Origin: Astragalus membranaceus
Lineage: Eukaryota > Streptophyta > Magnoliopsida > Fabales > Fabaceae
NCBI GenBank assembly: GCA_039519185.1
Contig: CM076847.1
Coordinates: forward strand, 1,922,001-1,986,000
Length of the DNA stretch: 64,000 bases
Direction: 5' to 3'
Both the position numbers and the translations under genes were made by a program. Shown one piece after another: positions 35,454 to 47,521 of this stretch (the first letter of the stretch is position 1; every line of letters begins with the position of its first letter). The notes beneath the pieces are model-generated. The model saw nothing but the letters and a program-made list of their open reading frames with translations, was not told where the DNA came from and did no database searches.

Positions 35454-37698
35454 TGATTTGACTGTCTAAACTTTTGAATTCTCTCTTGTAATCTTTATGA
35501 AAGATGTAGATAGTTTTCTTATATTTGTGTTGATATAAACCTCAGAATTTTTTGAAACCTACACCAAAACGTATGGGTAAAATACAAAAGCAGTGTCAAG
35601 ATGTCAATAATGCGAAAAAATTTGAATTAAGCCCAAAATAAACTCAAATTATAAAATTCATCCATTACCTACCAATTAAGCACAAATGATGATTAATAAA
35701 CAAAACACGAGAGTTAGTAGTGCATAAAATCTATATCGAGTAGCGTCATCCGTCTATGTTGCTCCATCGTCAATTCAAGTTGTGACGACAATCTGAATCC
35801 CGCCCTCATGTTCTTTGTTCATGGATGGATCGCCACAATTGGTCCAAACTTGGTCAGTAACCTTTGAACCAACCGTTGTTGTTGCTTCGTTGAGCCAACA
35901 TCATCTTGGTGAAATTGAGGGAAATATATTCTCTACCTTGATGACCGGAAATTGATCCAAATTTGTGACAGACATGCATTTTTTGTGGACCCTTGCTCAA
36001 TTGCTTCATTGAATGAAACCCACCAACAAGTCAACAACCTCCTCTTCTTTAGTTGGTTCCCTACCACAGTATATTTGAATACTCTCCTTTACTTAATCGC
36101 CCCTCTCTCTCTATCTATCTCTCTTCAATATCTCCCTGTAATTTAATTCTCGTCTCCACCCTCCACTATTATATTTTGTGATTTGTGATGGTGAGGAAGC
36201 AAAGAAAGTGATGATCCATCCGCGACCTAGGGGTGGACAAAAAAATAGGTCTTATCGCTACTTAATAGATCAGACAAAGAAGGATGTATTGAGGTAGGTT
36301 TCCCGGGGTACGTGGGTTGTTACAGGCGGGTCCGGTTTTTAAGAAATGATCCACCGAATCCCAGCCTGAACCGCAAATACTACTACTCACTAGTTCGTAG
36401 TAGAGAAATGCACCAACTTTATTGGTTCATACTCTCTATATGGTATTTTTTTGAATAATTGTCATGAAGAAAAAGTTAATTTAGTGACCAAAATTAGGGG
36501 GAAAAATTGATATTCATCGTTTATTTTAACCAAAATTTAGTGATAAAACCGTAAATTAATTAAAAAAGCAATCAAAAATATTTCAATCCTAATTCATATA
36601 AAATATTACAAAAGAAAACTATTTAACTAAATTAAAATACTTTTGTAACAAAAAAAGAAATTAAAATACAATAGGAATCAATTTATATTCCTCCGGTATT
36701 CCAATTTACATTTACATCCATTGAGCTTGAACTTGAGCACCAATGCCCCCTTTTCTGTCATATCTCCATCATTAGCTGCTTCATGATCTTCACTTCTCCC
36801 ACCTTTTCTAAATGAATTCTCACCACCAGGCATCATCTGCTTGATGATCAGCATAAGAAAAGCTGTTGATCCTATAAATATCCTCTAAAGTACATTGCCT
36901 TGCTACAGCTAAAATGTCCACCATTGACCTTTTCTTACATTTCTTTCTACCTCTTCTGTCTTGTTTATCTTTGATTGGCTTTTTCTGAACATCATGAATT
37001 GAAGTTGGCAATGTGAAGGTATCTGCTGATTCAGACAAATTGATTGAAACATTGCAGTTAGGTTGAATTCCCTTTTCATAATGATATGATGAAGGAATGT
37101 GTTTGTTTGTAACTTGGTATCCATCAGCATGAGACAATGAGTGACACTGGTCAGCTTCTTTACTATCATCATTTTGTGGATGCATCAAGTTTGAAGGAGC
37201 TTGAAATCCAAATGGTGGCAACACATCCTTGAGACCAAGGGTGAGACACATTTGAAGGTACTTGTCAGGAAATGGCCAGCTGTTGAAGATGTTTTTGTGA
37301 CGGGAAGCATCAACATATTGTCTGCAACAACACTTAATTAGTGTAACTCAGTTACTGAGAGTTCCATGATTTCTATTTCTAGTTCTACTAGCAAGTAGCA
37401 GCAAAATATAGTATGCACTATGCAGTAGTAATTGAGAGTAAAATGGTTATCTTTTTTCAACCCACAAATAATGAAGTCTAGTAACAAAACCTCCTCCTCA
37501 AAGTTACACATAAATTAACTCAAGGGGGTACAGCTACAACATATATCACTAGTAATACAAACACTTAAGAAAGGGAAAAGATATACATGTGATGATGAGT
37601 GATGTAATAGAAAAGACAAAAAGAATGTCTAAAAGTTTCATGACTATATATATAGATGACAAACTAATATATATCCTTTCCAGAATCTAAATACAAGT

Positions 37699-37761
<63 letters not shown>

Positions 37762-38137
37762 CTAGCAAGAAGGGAAACAAAAAGAAAAATTGAAAAGCAT
37801 ACGGTAATTAAAATTGTTGAAGCATGTTGTTGTTGTTGTTACCTTATTGAGAAGGGTTTAACATCTGCTGCAGGTTGGGAAGCCGTTCGTTGTTGGTGAG
37901 ACATGAAAAGATTGTAACTTTGGAAGTCGATCGCAAACTAATTTACTCATAAAATGACAAGACAATACCCTAGAAATAGAAATAGAAGAAGACAGAGAGA
38001 GATAAACGAAATCAGAAATTTGGTTTGGTTGCTAACATAAAATATGCACCCAAAAGAAAAGATGATGATGATGATAGATTATATATAGGGTTATAGAATG
38101 GGTTGGGCAGAAACAAAAACACGTTGTGAATGGTCGC
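35454..38137. repeat. tandem duplication unit B
   Basis: Direct repeat of unit A (24920-35370). It is compact and lacks the transposons that expanded unit A. Confidence 0.85.
36820..37904 (-). CDS. unknown two-exon plant gene, copy B (open)
   Basis: Exon 1 37904-37843 (62 nt, ATG at 37904, AAG/GTAACA donor) and exon 2 37321-36820 (TTGCAG acceptor) join in frame to 187 residues. The N-terminal region reads PFSIRQYVDASRHKNIF, then WPFPDKYLQMCL and KDVLPPFG, and looks like a conserved plant motif, but I cannot name the family. The middle is polar and Ser/Asn-rich. Near the C-terminus a basic cluster, DRRGRKKCKKRS, could be a nuclear localisation signal, followed by MVDILAVARQCTLEDIYRIN. The intron holds a (TA)n tract. 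The end is uncertain: compared with copy A the last ~50 residues lie in another frame after 36840, so this copy may be slightly truncated (ends ADDAWW). Exon structure is well supported; function is unknown. Confidence 0.72.
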
Positions 38138-39124
38138 TCACTTTCTGTCTTTCCTTTTTCTTGACTCCTCCTCCACTCTTTGCTAATAGTTTCAAGTATT
38201 TTGTAAAATCAGCATTTTATTAACTTAAATAAATATAAATAGGTATTTCAAAAAAAGATTATTACTTTAAAACGAGAGGCAATTTATTTAATGAAAAGTA
38301 AATAAAGAATTTAATTAAAATAATAAAAATGAATTATAAACTATAAACTCAAATGTTACTTCAAATAGGAGGATATGAAAAAATGAAGTCGTTGATTACC
38401 AAAACTCCTATTTTACTGCTATTATTCATTATAAAGAATTTTGCGTTATAAATTATCTGTTAAAGACTAGCTATTTAAAACTAGTCTTAACGATGTTATA
38501 AAGGGATGTGATGTGGAGGTTATTTGCAGCATATATAGGCTTAACCCCCCTGAAAAAACAGGGTACCCTTATAAACTTAACTAAGAATGCAGATATTGGC
38601 AAATTCAACTAAATTGGGGAAATTGCGGAAAATGTTGTTTCTCTTTGGGTATAAGGGCAAAGCAAATTACAACAAGGTAGCAAGGTAGCTAGAAAAAACT
38701 AATTAATTAAGCACTATATACGAATATCAATACCCAATAGAGACCATTTTAGAGGTAATTAAACCTTCACGGTTCATGAAAGTGCTTTTTGTTTTTGGAT
38801 ATATGCACTTGGAAGTTGGAATGAAAATGCTTTTTGTTTTACATTTGTGAAATAAATAGATCATGATATAGTAGTGTTTGTCTGCCTATACCAATTTGCA
38901 TGGAACAAGGCCATAATCTCAACACTAAGAATATTGATATAGCCAATAATATCCTACTACCACTACTACTACAACTACTTCATTTTATATAAATTTTAAT
39001 ACCAAAGCTAGCTTTAATTTCTTTTTATTTTTTCTGTTGCTTTTTTTATAATTAAATTTACTTATTCACGAGAAGTACCAAACAACATAATACACTAAAA
39101 GGAACACAACTAAAATTAGATAGT
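38138..39124. other. AT-rich intergenic, nothing recognised
   Basis: No gene, terminal repeat or tandem array seen. Confidence 0.5.
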
Positions 39125-40800
39125 TGGTATAGATTATCAAACTTAATTTGAAATAAGGGTCAAATTTAGTCATCTAGGATCATCAAGCCAAACCTTAGGG
39201 TCTTCGTGGTGCACATAACGCCCCAATTCCACATTGGAAATAAAAACTTGTATTACTACGTGACATTAAGTAGTGTTTTAGGGTCTTCGAGGCACACATA
39301 GCACCTGATTTCATATGGGGAAAAATACGTAACGCAACATCAATTAGTAATTTAGGGACATTTGAGGAGCGCATATATCACCCCGTTCTCACATGGGTGT
39401 CGCAAGCCATCAAGTTAAATAAAAACCTCATTGTATGCTTTATCAAAGTTTTCACTTTACATTTCACATGGGTGCACATATCAAATGAACTTCACATGGG
39501 TGTGGCAAACCATCGATGTAAATAAAAAGCTCATAGTAAGCTCTGTTAAGGCCAACATTTTAGATTTCACAGTATAAACTAATAGTTCATATTGAAAAGT
39601 GAAATTAGGGTCAAGGTAAATCTTATCTCAAATTTAAGCATCTAGGATCATCATGACAAGGTTTAGGGTTTTTGTGGCACACATAGCACTCCGATATATT
39701 TCACATGAGAAATGGGAAATAAAAATTACTCGACATCAAGGAGTACTTTGGGGTCTTGGAGGCGCACATGGAAACCGATTTCATTCGGGGAAAAAAGCCA
39801 ATTGGCGAGCTATTTCAAAGAGTATTTGGAGGACATCAATGTGTGTATATCACCTTGTATTCACATGGTGTCATAAGCCATCAAAGTAAATAAAAACTCA
39901 TTATATGCTTTACCTCAAATCTCACATCTAAGTATCAAGGATCATCCGGACAAAAATTAGGGTTGTCAAAACACACATGACACCTGATTTCACATGGGCA
40001 AAAACTCGTATTGTCATGCATCTTCGAGAAGTAATTTAGGGTCATCGAGGTTCACATAACAAGTAGATTTCACATGGGTGTTGCAAGCCATCGAGGTAAA
40101 TAAAAAACTCATAGTATGCACCGGTAATCTTGCATTTCAAAATTCACAAACTGAATGAAAAATTAATTCATATTGGAAATAGAATTAGGGTCAAATTGTA
40201 TCTCAACAAATCTCAAATTTATTCATCTAGGATCATCAAGCCACAATTTAGGGTCCTTGTGGCGCACATAGCACCCCAATATGACATGGGAAATAAATAC
40301 TCATATTGTCAAGCGACATCAAGCAATACTTTAGGGTCTTCGAGGCGCACATATCAAGCCAATTTCACATGGATGCCGCAAGCCATTGAGCTAAATAAGA
40401 AACTCATCATATGCTTGGTTATGGCTTGCATTTCAGATTTCACAATATGAATACGAATAAAGAATTCATATTCCAAATGAAATTAGAGCCAAATTATATA
40501 TCAAATCTAAGATTAGGCATCTAGGATCTTCATGACTCAATTTAGGGTCTTCAAGGTGAAATAAAAACTCGTATTGTGAAGCGTTTTAAAGGAGCACATT
40601 TCAAAATGTGAATACAAATTCATATAGAAGTTAAGTTTGGAGCCATAAATTCTAATGCATGCCTTTGGTTTTCACAATTTGAATAAAGAATTTGTAGTGC
40701 ATCTGCAAACGAACTATAGGGTCATGTCAAAGCACATAGAATTTAATGTCAAAGCAAAAGAAAATTGAAAGCACAATCTTTTAATTTTCATTTAATATAT
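39125..40800. repeat. ~293-bp satellite monomers, diverged
   Basis: The marker CATCTAGGATCATCA recurs near 39171, 39639, 39932, 40224 and 40518, giving spacings of about 292-294 bp after a longer first interval. Each unit carries TTTAGGGTCTTCGAGGCGCACAT-like and TTTCACATGGG words. The same words make up the 54-64 kb array. Units here are well diverged from one another. Confidence 0.82.
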
Positions 40801-41065
40801 ATTTCATAGACTCCAAAATGGTCGATCAAAAATGATTTTCATTGTCACCTTGCATCATATATATAAAGTTGAGAAACGCTGGACAAGAAAATGCCTGTAT
40901 TGATTCTGTCAATAATTTGTGATGGTTTGAATACATTCATCACATTAACGAACTGACCCAATAAGCTTGTAAACATATAAATGACATCATATCATATAGA
41001 AGGAAGAAACCTGAAGTGGGAAAGCACAACAACATCTACATGACTACGTCTACATTTAAAGATAA

Positions 41066-41104
41066 CTAGCGCCTTGACGCGTGCGTTGCACGAGGTAAAA
41101 GTTT
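41066..41104 (-). mobile_element. Helitron 3' terminus (minus strand)
   Basis: On the minus strand the order is a CGTGCAACGCACG palindrome, about 10 bases, CTAG (41069-41066) and then T, i.e. a Helitron 3' end. The element would extend to the right (plus coordinates); its 5' TC end was not located. Confidence 0.6.
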
Positions 41105-41379
41105 TAGTAAATACAAAATTGTGGAAGTAGGAAAATTTATTGACTAATTTGCAATATGAAAAAATATTGTTTAAATTAAAAAAAAAACTGACAATTGCGA
41201 GCTAAATTAAAGTGTACATACATAATCCAAGAAAATTGTTCCATACACATAATCTACAGTTATAATTTTAAGTAGAAAGTTAAATGACATAAGATGCATA
41301 ATCCAAAGATAGAAAAAAATAACTTCAACATCATCTTTCACCAAATTATCTAAATTAATGAAAATATGATGAGTAACAG

Positions 41380-41830
41380 ACTTCGTATATTTGTATATTC
41401 TAAATTTTTCCTAAATCCTAAGACACTCCAAAACACACTACTTAGTGTCACACTTTACATATTTTGACACGAAATTAATTTTTGGTTTGGCCAAACCAAT
41501 TACTAAGAAACGAAAAGTCCGTGTATTTGTACAACTAATTTTTTTTGAATCATAAGGCACCCCAAAACACACTGTTTAGCGTCACGCTTTACCTATTTTG
41601 TTACAAAATTCATTTTTTTTAAAACAAAATTGGTTATCAAGGAACAAACTTCGCATATTTGAACAATTAATTTTTTTTTTCGGAACCTAAAGTACCCTAA
41701 AACACAGTGCCTAGCGTCACACTTTACGTAATTTATTATGAAATTAATTTTGTTTCCACTAATCCGATTACAGAGGAACAAACTTCGCCTATTTGAACAA
41801 TTAATTTTTTTACTGGTCCGTAAAGTACCT
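41380..41830. repeat. ~135-bp tandem repeat, three to four copies
   Basis: The words TTAGYGTCACRCTTTAC recur near 41442, 41576 and 41711, each followed by an AATTAATTTTTT-type stretch. It is probably internal to the Helitron with its 3' end at 41066. Confidence 0.75.
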
Positions 41831-41969
41831 CTAAAATATAAAAAAATGAAGAAAAAATAGGGAAGAAAATAGAAGGGAAGTTGAGAGTTTTGGGGAAGGG
41901 AAAAAAAGGGAGGGAAGGAGGGAGAATTTGGAGCCAAAAGAGGGGGGGGGGTGATGTGAGCCCACATGG

Positions 41970-42575
41970 AGCTTGGATGAAGTGTTTCCTATACTTTATT
42001 TTCTTTTAATAATTGTATATTTGTAAGACACTTTCATTTTCCGTCATGTGGCTTTGAGTAGATGGGCTACGACCTAGACTAGTTTTTGTGGCTAAAGGCC
42101 TTTCTTGTTATTGTGGATTTGGGCTTTATATTGTGGACCTAGGATCCAATAAGTCCATAATATAAATACCTTACCCTTAGTGTAATTAGGCAGACTTCTT
42201 GCATGAATGAGAGGTGAGGTTCATCATGAAGTTTCTCCAATGGTTCTTGAAGAAGAGGACATTGCTCACAACTTTGGGGCTAGGAGCGCCCAAGGCTAGT
42301 TGATCTTATCGCCTTCCAATAAGGTGTGGCGATCATTCATTTCCACATCCATCTCTAGTCTCATCGACATTTGTTCTTTCTTCTACTTTTCATGTGTGTT
42401 CTTCATTTTTCTTGATTTGTCAAGAACACTTGTTCTTGATCTTGTGTGAGAATTATTGAATTGTCAAAATTCTAGATCATATCCTTCTTGATCTATTCTA
42501 AATCATATCATGTGTCATCAAAGCACATTGATTCATATCATGTGGTATCAAAGCACATTGATTCATATCAGATGG
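41970..42575 (+). mobile_element. LTR remnant with iMet-type primer site
   Basis: The sequence ends ATATCA and is followed by TGTGGTATCAAAGCAC (near 42540), close to the tRNA-iMet primer-binding site of copia elements. A second, mutated copy of that segment lies 30 bp upstream. No internal domains follow; the element is truncated. The left boundary is uncertain. Confidence 0.5.
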
Positions 42576-42949
42576 CTCACTTGGAGACTACCATAAAATT
42601 TAAATATAAAAATAAAGATAAAGATTCGAGATAACAGTTCAAATTCAAATTAATAAAATACAGTCAAAAAATAATCCTTTATTTTTTTAACCTCACTATC
42701 AAACTTCAAGTCTACCAATCTGGTGGATAGGAAACAAACTGCCTAGATGGTGAATTCATGGGAAGCAATCTAACAATTACAAACGAGACAGAACTCGACA
42801 ACCAAGTAGACTTATTAAATGAGCAATCAAGTCATACTATAACTTTACCAAATTTGTATAAAAAAAAAACTGTTGTAATTTGATATTAACTTTTTATTGA
42901 TTTACTTCTCTTGATTTCAATCTATATTAGACTTCTTTATTTTCATATT
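42576..42949. other. AT-rich intergenic, nothing recognised
   Basis: No gene or repeat with clear boundaries. Confidence 0.5.
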
Positions 42950-43130
42950 TCAATTTACATCATTCTTGCCATATTTTGTACCATTTGAATATTCCTTGAG
43001 GGCCAAAACTAGTGCAGCTGCACGGCATTGAACATATTCCTTAGAAGCATTGCCAGTAGTAATAGTACCTCCATTCTCTTTGAAAACTGTTGGGAGTTTG
43101 CGCATCTTATCAACATAAAATTTGCACGGA
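42950..43130 (-). pseudogene. probable acetyl-CoA acetyltransferase (thiolase) exon relic
   Basis: The minus strand encodes KMRKLPTVFKENGGTITTG followed by NAS, then AAALVLA, and ends in a stop at 42952-42950. Plant thiolases (AACT) have KLRKL..FKE.GGTVTAGNAS..SDGAAALVL at this place, so the match is good on both sides of a short divergent stretch (KEYVQCR) that replaces the conserved S.SDG. The real genes have many more exons, none of which is seen here. It is likely a gene fragment. The family call is from memory of the motif, not a search. Confidence 0.5.
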
Positions 43131-43403
43131 AGAGGGAAAAATATGAGGATATAGTATTAGTTTAGATTCAAATTTATGTATGGACAACCTTCCTAACTTG
43201 ACAAATTTACAACTAGAAATATATTAACAAAGAAATATATAAAGAACTCATGTGCGTGCACTCTTGCACTAACAACAGGCAGCAGTTTTACGTTCATAGC
43301 TCACTATTGCAGAGTTGTCCTGAGAGGGAAAGTGATAGGACCCAAATGAGAGTGTGGGCCCAAGTGGACTTACTACATCTGCTATTCAATATTGGTGTGA
43401 CGT

Positions 43404-43601
43404 TGTAAACAAAAACGAATTGATAGAATGCACAATAGAAATCACTGATTCTTTCATCGATAGCTGAGACTATTTACAAGACCAGATATTGGCTTCATGA
43501 AATGGGCCAGTTTACAACAAAGATCAAGCCCAATAACAGACATTCATAATGGGCCAAACTAATACTACTTACACCAATTTATTACAACTTTTACTATAAC
43601 A
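43404..43601 (-). repeat. 3' LTR of the outer copia
   Basis: 198 bp, partner of 51832-52030. Confidence 0.9.
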
Positions 43602-43944
43602 TTTCCTCCCATAATCTAAAGCTTTATCAAGCTTTCAGATTATTTACGGTAAGCTAACTCTCAGCCAGGGAACATATTGTTGGGGATAAACACGTGAAAG
43701 GGACAAGAAAGGAAGTGACGGCGCTAAGGACAAGAGGAATGAATAGGGCAATATAATATTAGGTAAAAGCTGCACTGAATTTCATAAAAGTAGGTTACTT
43801 AATTACATGCTACTGACGTCTATATTTATATACAATGAAACAGGCCCAGGCCCATAATTTCGACTGGCCCATTTCGACTAGGTTACTATTCACACCTATA
43901 AATTACAAGCAAAAGAATTACAAGGCATATCTCAATATTCCCTC

Positions 43945-44574
43945 CTAATTCACATTGCTGAGTGACATCATCCCAAGCATTGTTCTCAGTTCTTCGAATC
44001 TTCCCTTTTGCAATGGCTTGGCCATTGCATCAGCTACTTGAAGTTCCGAACAGCAATATTCCAGATTCAGCTTCTCATTGTTTACTTGGTCACGCAGGAA
44101 GTGATATCTGGTCTCTATGTGCTTCGACCTACCATGTGCAACAGGATTCTTGGCGAGATCTATCGCAGACTTGTTGTCGATCAACAACTTCATTCCTTCG
44201 ACCCTGTGCACTCCAATTTCGACCAATAGCATGCTCAGCCATGATGCTTGACATGCTGCAAAGGAAGCAGCTACATACTCTGCTTCACAGGAGGACAACG
44301 CAACTATACTTTGCTTCTTCGAGCACCAAGAGATGGGTGTCGATCCATACATAAAGACATACCCACTTGTGCTTTTTCGATCACTCTTGTCTCCACTCCA
44401 GTCGGAGTCTGTGTAGCCAAACACTTCATTACCGTTCTTCGACACACTCTTGCTAGGGAACAGAATACCATAACTTTGTGTTCCCTTTACATACCTTAGT
44501 ACTTTTTTTGCAGCTACCATATGAGAGCTTTTCGGCTTCTCCATGAATCTGCTGATCATCCCGACACTAAACAT
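43945..44574 (-). CDS. RNase H region of the inner copia
   Basis: Open frame of 209 codons covering the end of the RT connection and the copia RNase H: GYTDSDWSGDKSDRKSTSGY, SSCEAEYVAA, DNKSAIDLAKNPVAHGRSKH and ADAMAKPL. It normally degrades the RNA strand during reverse transcription. It is separated from the RT piece (44954-44604) by a frame break near 44590, so it is not translated as part of pol here. Confidence 0.85.
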   Translation of the reverse strand: MFSVGMISRFMEKPKSSHMVAAKKVLRYVKGTQSYGILFPSKSVSKNGNEVFGYTDSDWSGDKSDRKSTSGYVFMYGSTPISWCSKKQSIVALSSCEAEYVAASFAACQASWLSMLLVEIGVHRVEGMKLLIDNKSAIDLAKNPVAHGRSKHIETRYHFLRDQVNNEKLNLEYCCSELQVADAMAKPLQKGRFEELRTMLGMMSLSNVN

Positions 44575-44603
44575 AATGTCAGGTCGAGTGTTGCACAGGT
44601 ACC

Positions 44604-45288
44604 TTAGGACCCCACGATCTGTTTAAACAAGGTGGCATCTACTTCAATCCCTTCGTCGTCTTTCGACAGCTTGCTGCTTGTGTCTGATGGTGTCGAAACT
44701 TCCTTGCAGTTGCTCATGTCGAATCTTTTCAGGATATCAGCTGCATACTTCGACTGGTGCAGGAGTATACCCTTACTTGTCTTGGTAAACTCCATCCCCA
44801 AGAAATATGATAGATGTCCCAGATCACTCATTTCAAATTCTGACATCATCACTTTCTTAAAGGCTTCGACTTCGACTTCATTGCTGCCAGTTACAAGTAG
44901 ATCATCTACGTACAGGCACAACAACAACTGAGTCGAAGTTCCATTCTTCTTCACATATACTCCATGTTCATTAGTGCATCTAATGAACTTCTGAGCTAAG
45001 AGAAATCCATCAATTCTCTTGTTCCACGCTCTTGGAGCTTGCTTGAGCCCATACAGGGCCTTCTCCAGCTTGTAGCCTGGCTACTGGGGCAAAGACCTCA
45101 TTGAAATCCAAACCAGGTTTCTGCAGGAACCCTTTGGCTACTAGCCTGGCCTTGTACTTGGCCACTTCTCCATTGGGCTTGACTTTGGTCTTGAAGACCC
45201 ACTTCACCCCTATGGCTTTCTTTTCTTTTGGAAGTTCGACTAGCTTCCAAGTATCATTCTTCTCGATTGATTTCAACTTGTCAATCAT
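44604..45288 (-). pseudogene. reverse transcriptase of the inner copia, deleted
   Basis: The N-terminal part (45288 to ~45080) has the conserved KWVFKTKVKPNGEVAKYKAR segment up to EVFAPVAR. It then jumps, out of frame, to the KALYGLKQAPRAW region, so about 60 residues carrying the first catalytic Asp (normally in a DVKSAFL-like motif) are gone. The YVDD box is kept in the downstream piece 44954-44604 (LLCLYVDDLLVTGS). RT activity is not possible from this copy. Confidence 0.85.
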
Positions 45289-45300
45289 TGCTTCCTTCCA

Positions 45301-46149
45301 CTACTTGTGACTAAGGGCTTGCTCCAGGCTCACTGGTTCTGCTTCTGCCATTAGTGCAAAGTGTGTCAGATCTCTCTCTGCTGTAATAGCAGAATCTGGG
45401 TAAGTGTCGAACCCTTCTAGTCTTATTGATCTCTGCCTTTCCCTTTGCGACCTTCTTAAAGGTTCGACAGTAATGGGTTCTTCTGGCTCGTCAGTTTCGA
45501 CCTCTTCATTCTGATCATCTCGATCAGAGACTTCGTCGAAGTCCATCATTGTAGTTTTCTCACAGCCTTCTTCCCAGTTCCAATGTTTCGACTCATCTAT
45601 TACGACATCTCTGCTTTTCACTATTTTCTTCTGCACAGGATCATACAGTTTGTATGCTCCTGTCGAATGATAGCCAACAAGGATCATTTGTTGTGCTCTA
45701 TCATCCAGCTTGCTTCTTAGTTGCTCAGGGACATGTCTATAGCATACTTCTGATTTAAACGAGTTTCTTGGTTGCTTCGACTTGCAACAACTCTCGCAAA
45801 CTTCGACAGGTACTTTTACTGCAGGCAACCCATGAACCATCTTCTTTTCATGTAGTTGACTCAAGCTCTTGAAGTTGAGGTGGCCAAATCTTCTGTGCCA
45901 CTTCCAGTGCTCCTCTTCGACAGTGGTCTGGAGACAATGTTCTTCGACTACTTGCAATTTGATCTTGAAGGTTCTGTTACTCTGCATTGATACCTTCAGG
46001 ATCAACTTCTTGGTCGAATCAAACAAGCTGAGATTGTTATCACCCATTTCGACGGTGAAGTTTTTCTCAATCATCTGCCCAATACTTAGCAGATTGCTCC
46101 TCATATCTGGTACATAAAATACCCCTTTGGATGTAGCACCACTTACCAT
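45301..46149 (-). pseudogene. integrase region with core precisely missing, inner copia
   Basis: The frame holds the GAG-pre-integrase zinc region (HRRFGHLNFKSL, CESCCKSKQPR) and then continues in frame to CYRHVPEQLRSKLDDRAQ, the segment that normally lies after the integrase catalytic core. The whole D,D-35-E core is absent, yet the frame stays open to the acidic linker and the start of the RT region. The family's core is about 170-200 residues. Confidence 0.85.
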
Positions 46150-47473
46150 CTTTCGACAGGAACTTTATGGTACCTAGTCCTTCAGCAGTAACTCTACTAT
46201 TATCTGCAAACCTTATCTTCTTGCTTATCTGCTCCAGTTCGACAAACCACTCCTTGTGACAACACATGTGATTTGAACATCCTGTGTCGAGATACCATTC
46301 GACAGACTTCTCTTCAGTCGAATTTGTATCAGCCTTCAACAACAGTAATTCTGGGTCAGTAGCTGTCATGAATGACAATTCTTCATCATCATTGCTGGCA
46401 ATGTTGGAGGCATCACCAGTGTTTCCACTGCCCTGCCATACACACATTGCACAAGTATTTTGAGCATCGCAAGTGAATCCACTTATACAAGTGTTCCCAC
46501 TATTTTGCTCGCTACTTTCAGCAATTCCTTCATCGAGTCGAATTTCATCTTCGACAGCCATCAGCATTAACTCCTCTGAGTCAGAGTCTGAGTCACCATC
46601 ATTAGCAAACTTGGCTTCTGCATCTTTATCCCTAGGAACTTTCTTGTTTTTACACTTGTTCCTATAATGCCCAAATTGCTGACAGTTATAACACTGAACT
46701 TTCGACAGGTCTCCCTTCTTCTTGTCGAAGAATCCTTGTTCTTTCTTCTTACTGTTTGATCCATTTTCTCTACCCTTCTCCTTGTTGCCTGCCTTCCAAT
46801 TTCTCTTAGAGGAGTATGAAAGCAAGGCTTGTTCAGTTTCTTTCTCTGAACTTCTCTGCCTTATTCTCAATTCATGAGCCTCTAAGGAACCCTGAAGTTC
46901 ATCTAACTTCAATGTATCTAGGTCCTTGGATTCTTCAATAGCAGTAACAACGTAGTCGAATTCCAGGGTTAAGGATCTGAGCACCTTTTCGACTTTATTT
47001 ACTTCAGTCACAGTTTCACTATTACCTTTCATTTGATTAGTTAATGCTACTAACCTCGTAATGAAATCTCCAATTGATTCTCCATCTGTCATCTTCAAGC
47101 CCTCGTACTGCTTCCTGAGCGACTGTAGACGTATCTTCTTCAGCCTATCTGCTCCTCCATACGAGTTCTTTAGGATGTCCCAAGCTGCCTTTGCTGAATC
47201 ACAGTCGATGATCAGGTTCAGGATGTTGGAATCAACGCATTGGTGAATCAAAAACAGCCATTTTCCATCTTTCTTCCTCAGCGAATGGTGGTTGTTCCTC
47301 ACCGCTTCAGTGGCGTTTGCTGCCAAGGGTGGAACACCATCATTCACGACATCAAGAACATCTTGATATCGAAACAGCACCTTCATCTGCGCACACCAAC
47401 GTTCATAATCCTTTCCGTCAAAGATTGGGAGGTCCCCCAGAATACCTCCACCAGAGTTGTCTCGCGCTGCCAT
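46067..47473 (-). CDS. gag: copia gag-protease N-terminal polyprotein, inner copia
   Basis: Open 468-codon frame starting at 47473, just inside the 5' LTR and primer site. Order: N-terminal LPIFDGKDYERWCAQMKVLF, a UBN2-type gag capsid domain with LRKQYEGLKM and FITRLVALTNQMK, a Lys-rich hinge, a CCHC zinc knuckle (CYNCQQFGHYRNKC, about 265-278), an acidic linker, then the protease start WYLDTGCSNHMC (about 400) with its catalytic Asp. The frame ends shortly after. Gag is intact while integrase and RT are broken, so this element could supply capsid but not copy itself. Confidence 0.88.
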   Translation of the reverse strand: MAARDNSGGGILGDLPIFDGKDYERWCAQMKVLFRYQDVLDVVNDGVPPLAANATEAVRNNHHSLRKKDGKWLFLIHQCVDSNILNLIIDCDSAKAAWDILKNSYGGADRLKKIRLQSLRKQYEGLKMTDGESIGDFITRLVALTNQMKGNSETVTEVNKVEKVLRSLTLEFDYVVTAIEESKDLDTLKLDELQGSLEAHELRIRQRSSEKETEQALLSYSSKRNWKAGNKEKGRENGSNSKKKEQGFFDKKKGDLSKVQCYNCQQFGHYRNKCKNKKVPRDKDAEAKFANDGDSDSDSEELMLMAVEDEIRLDEGIAESSEQNSGNTCISGFTCDAQNTCAMCVWQGSGNTGDASNIASNDDEELSFMTATDPELLLLKADTNSTEEKSVEWYLDTGCSNHMCCHKEWFVELEQISKKIRFADNSRVTAEGLGTIKFLSKDGKWCYIQRGILCTRYEEQSAKYWADD

Positions 47474-47521
47474 GAATCTTGATAGATTTTGTAAGGATCT
47501 AACAAGCTCTTGATACCAGTT

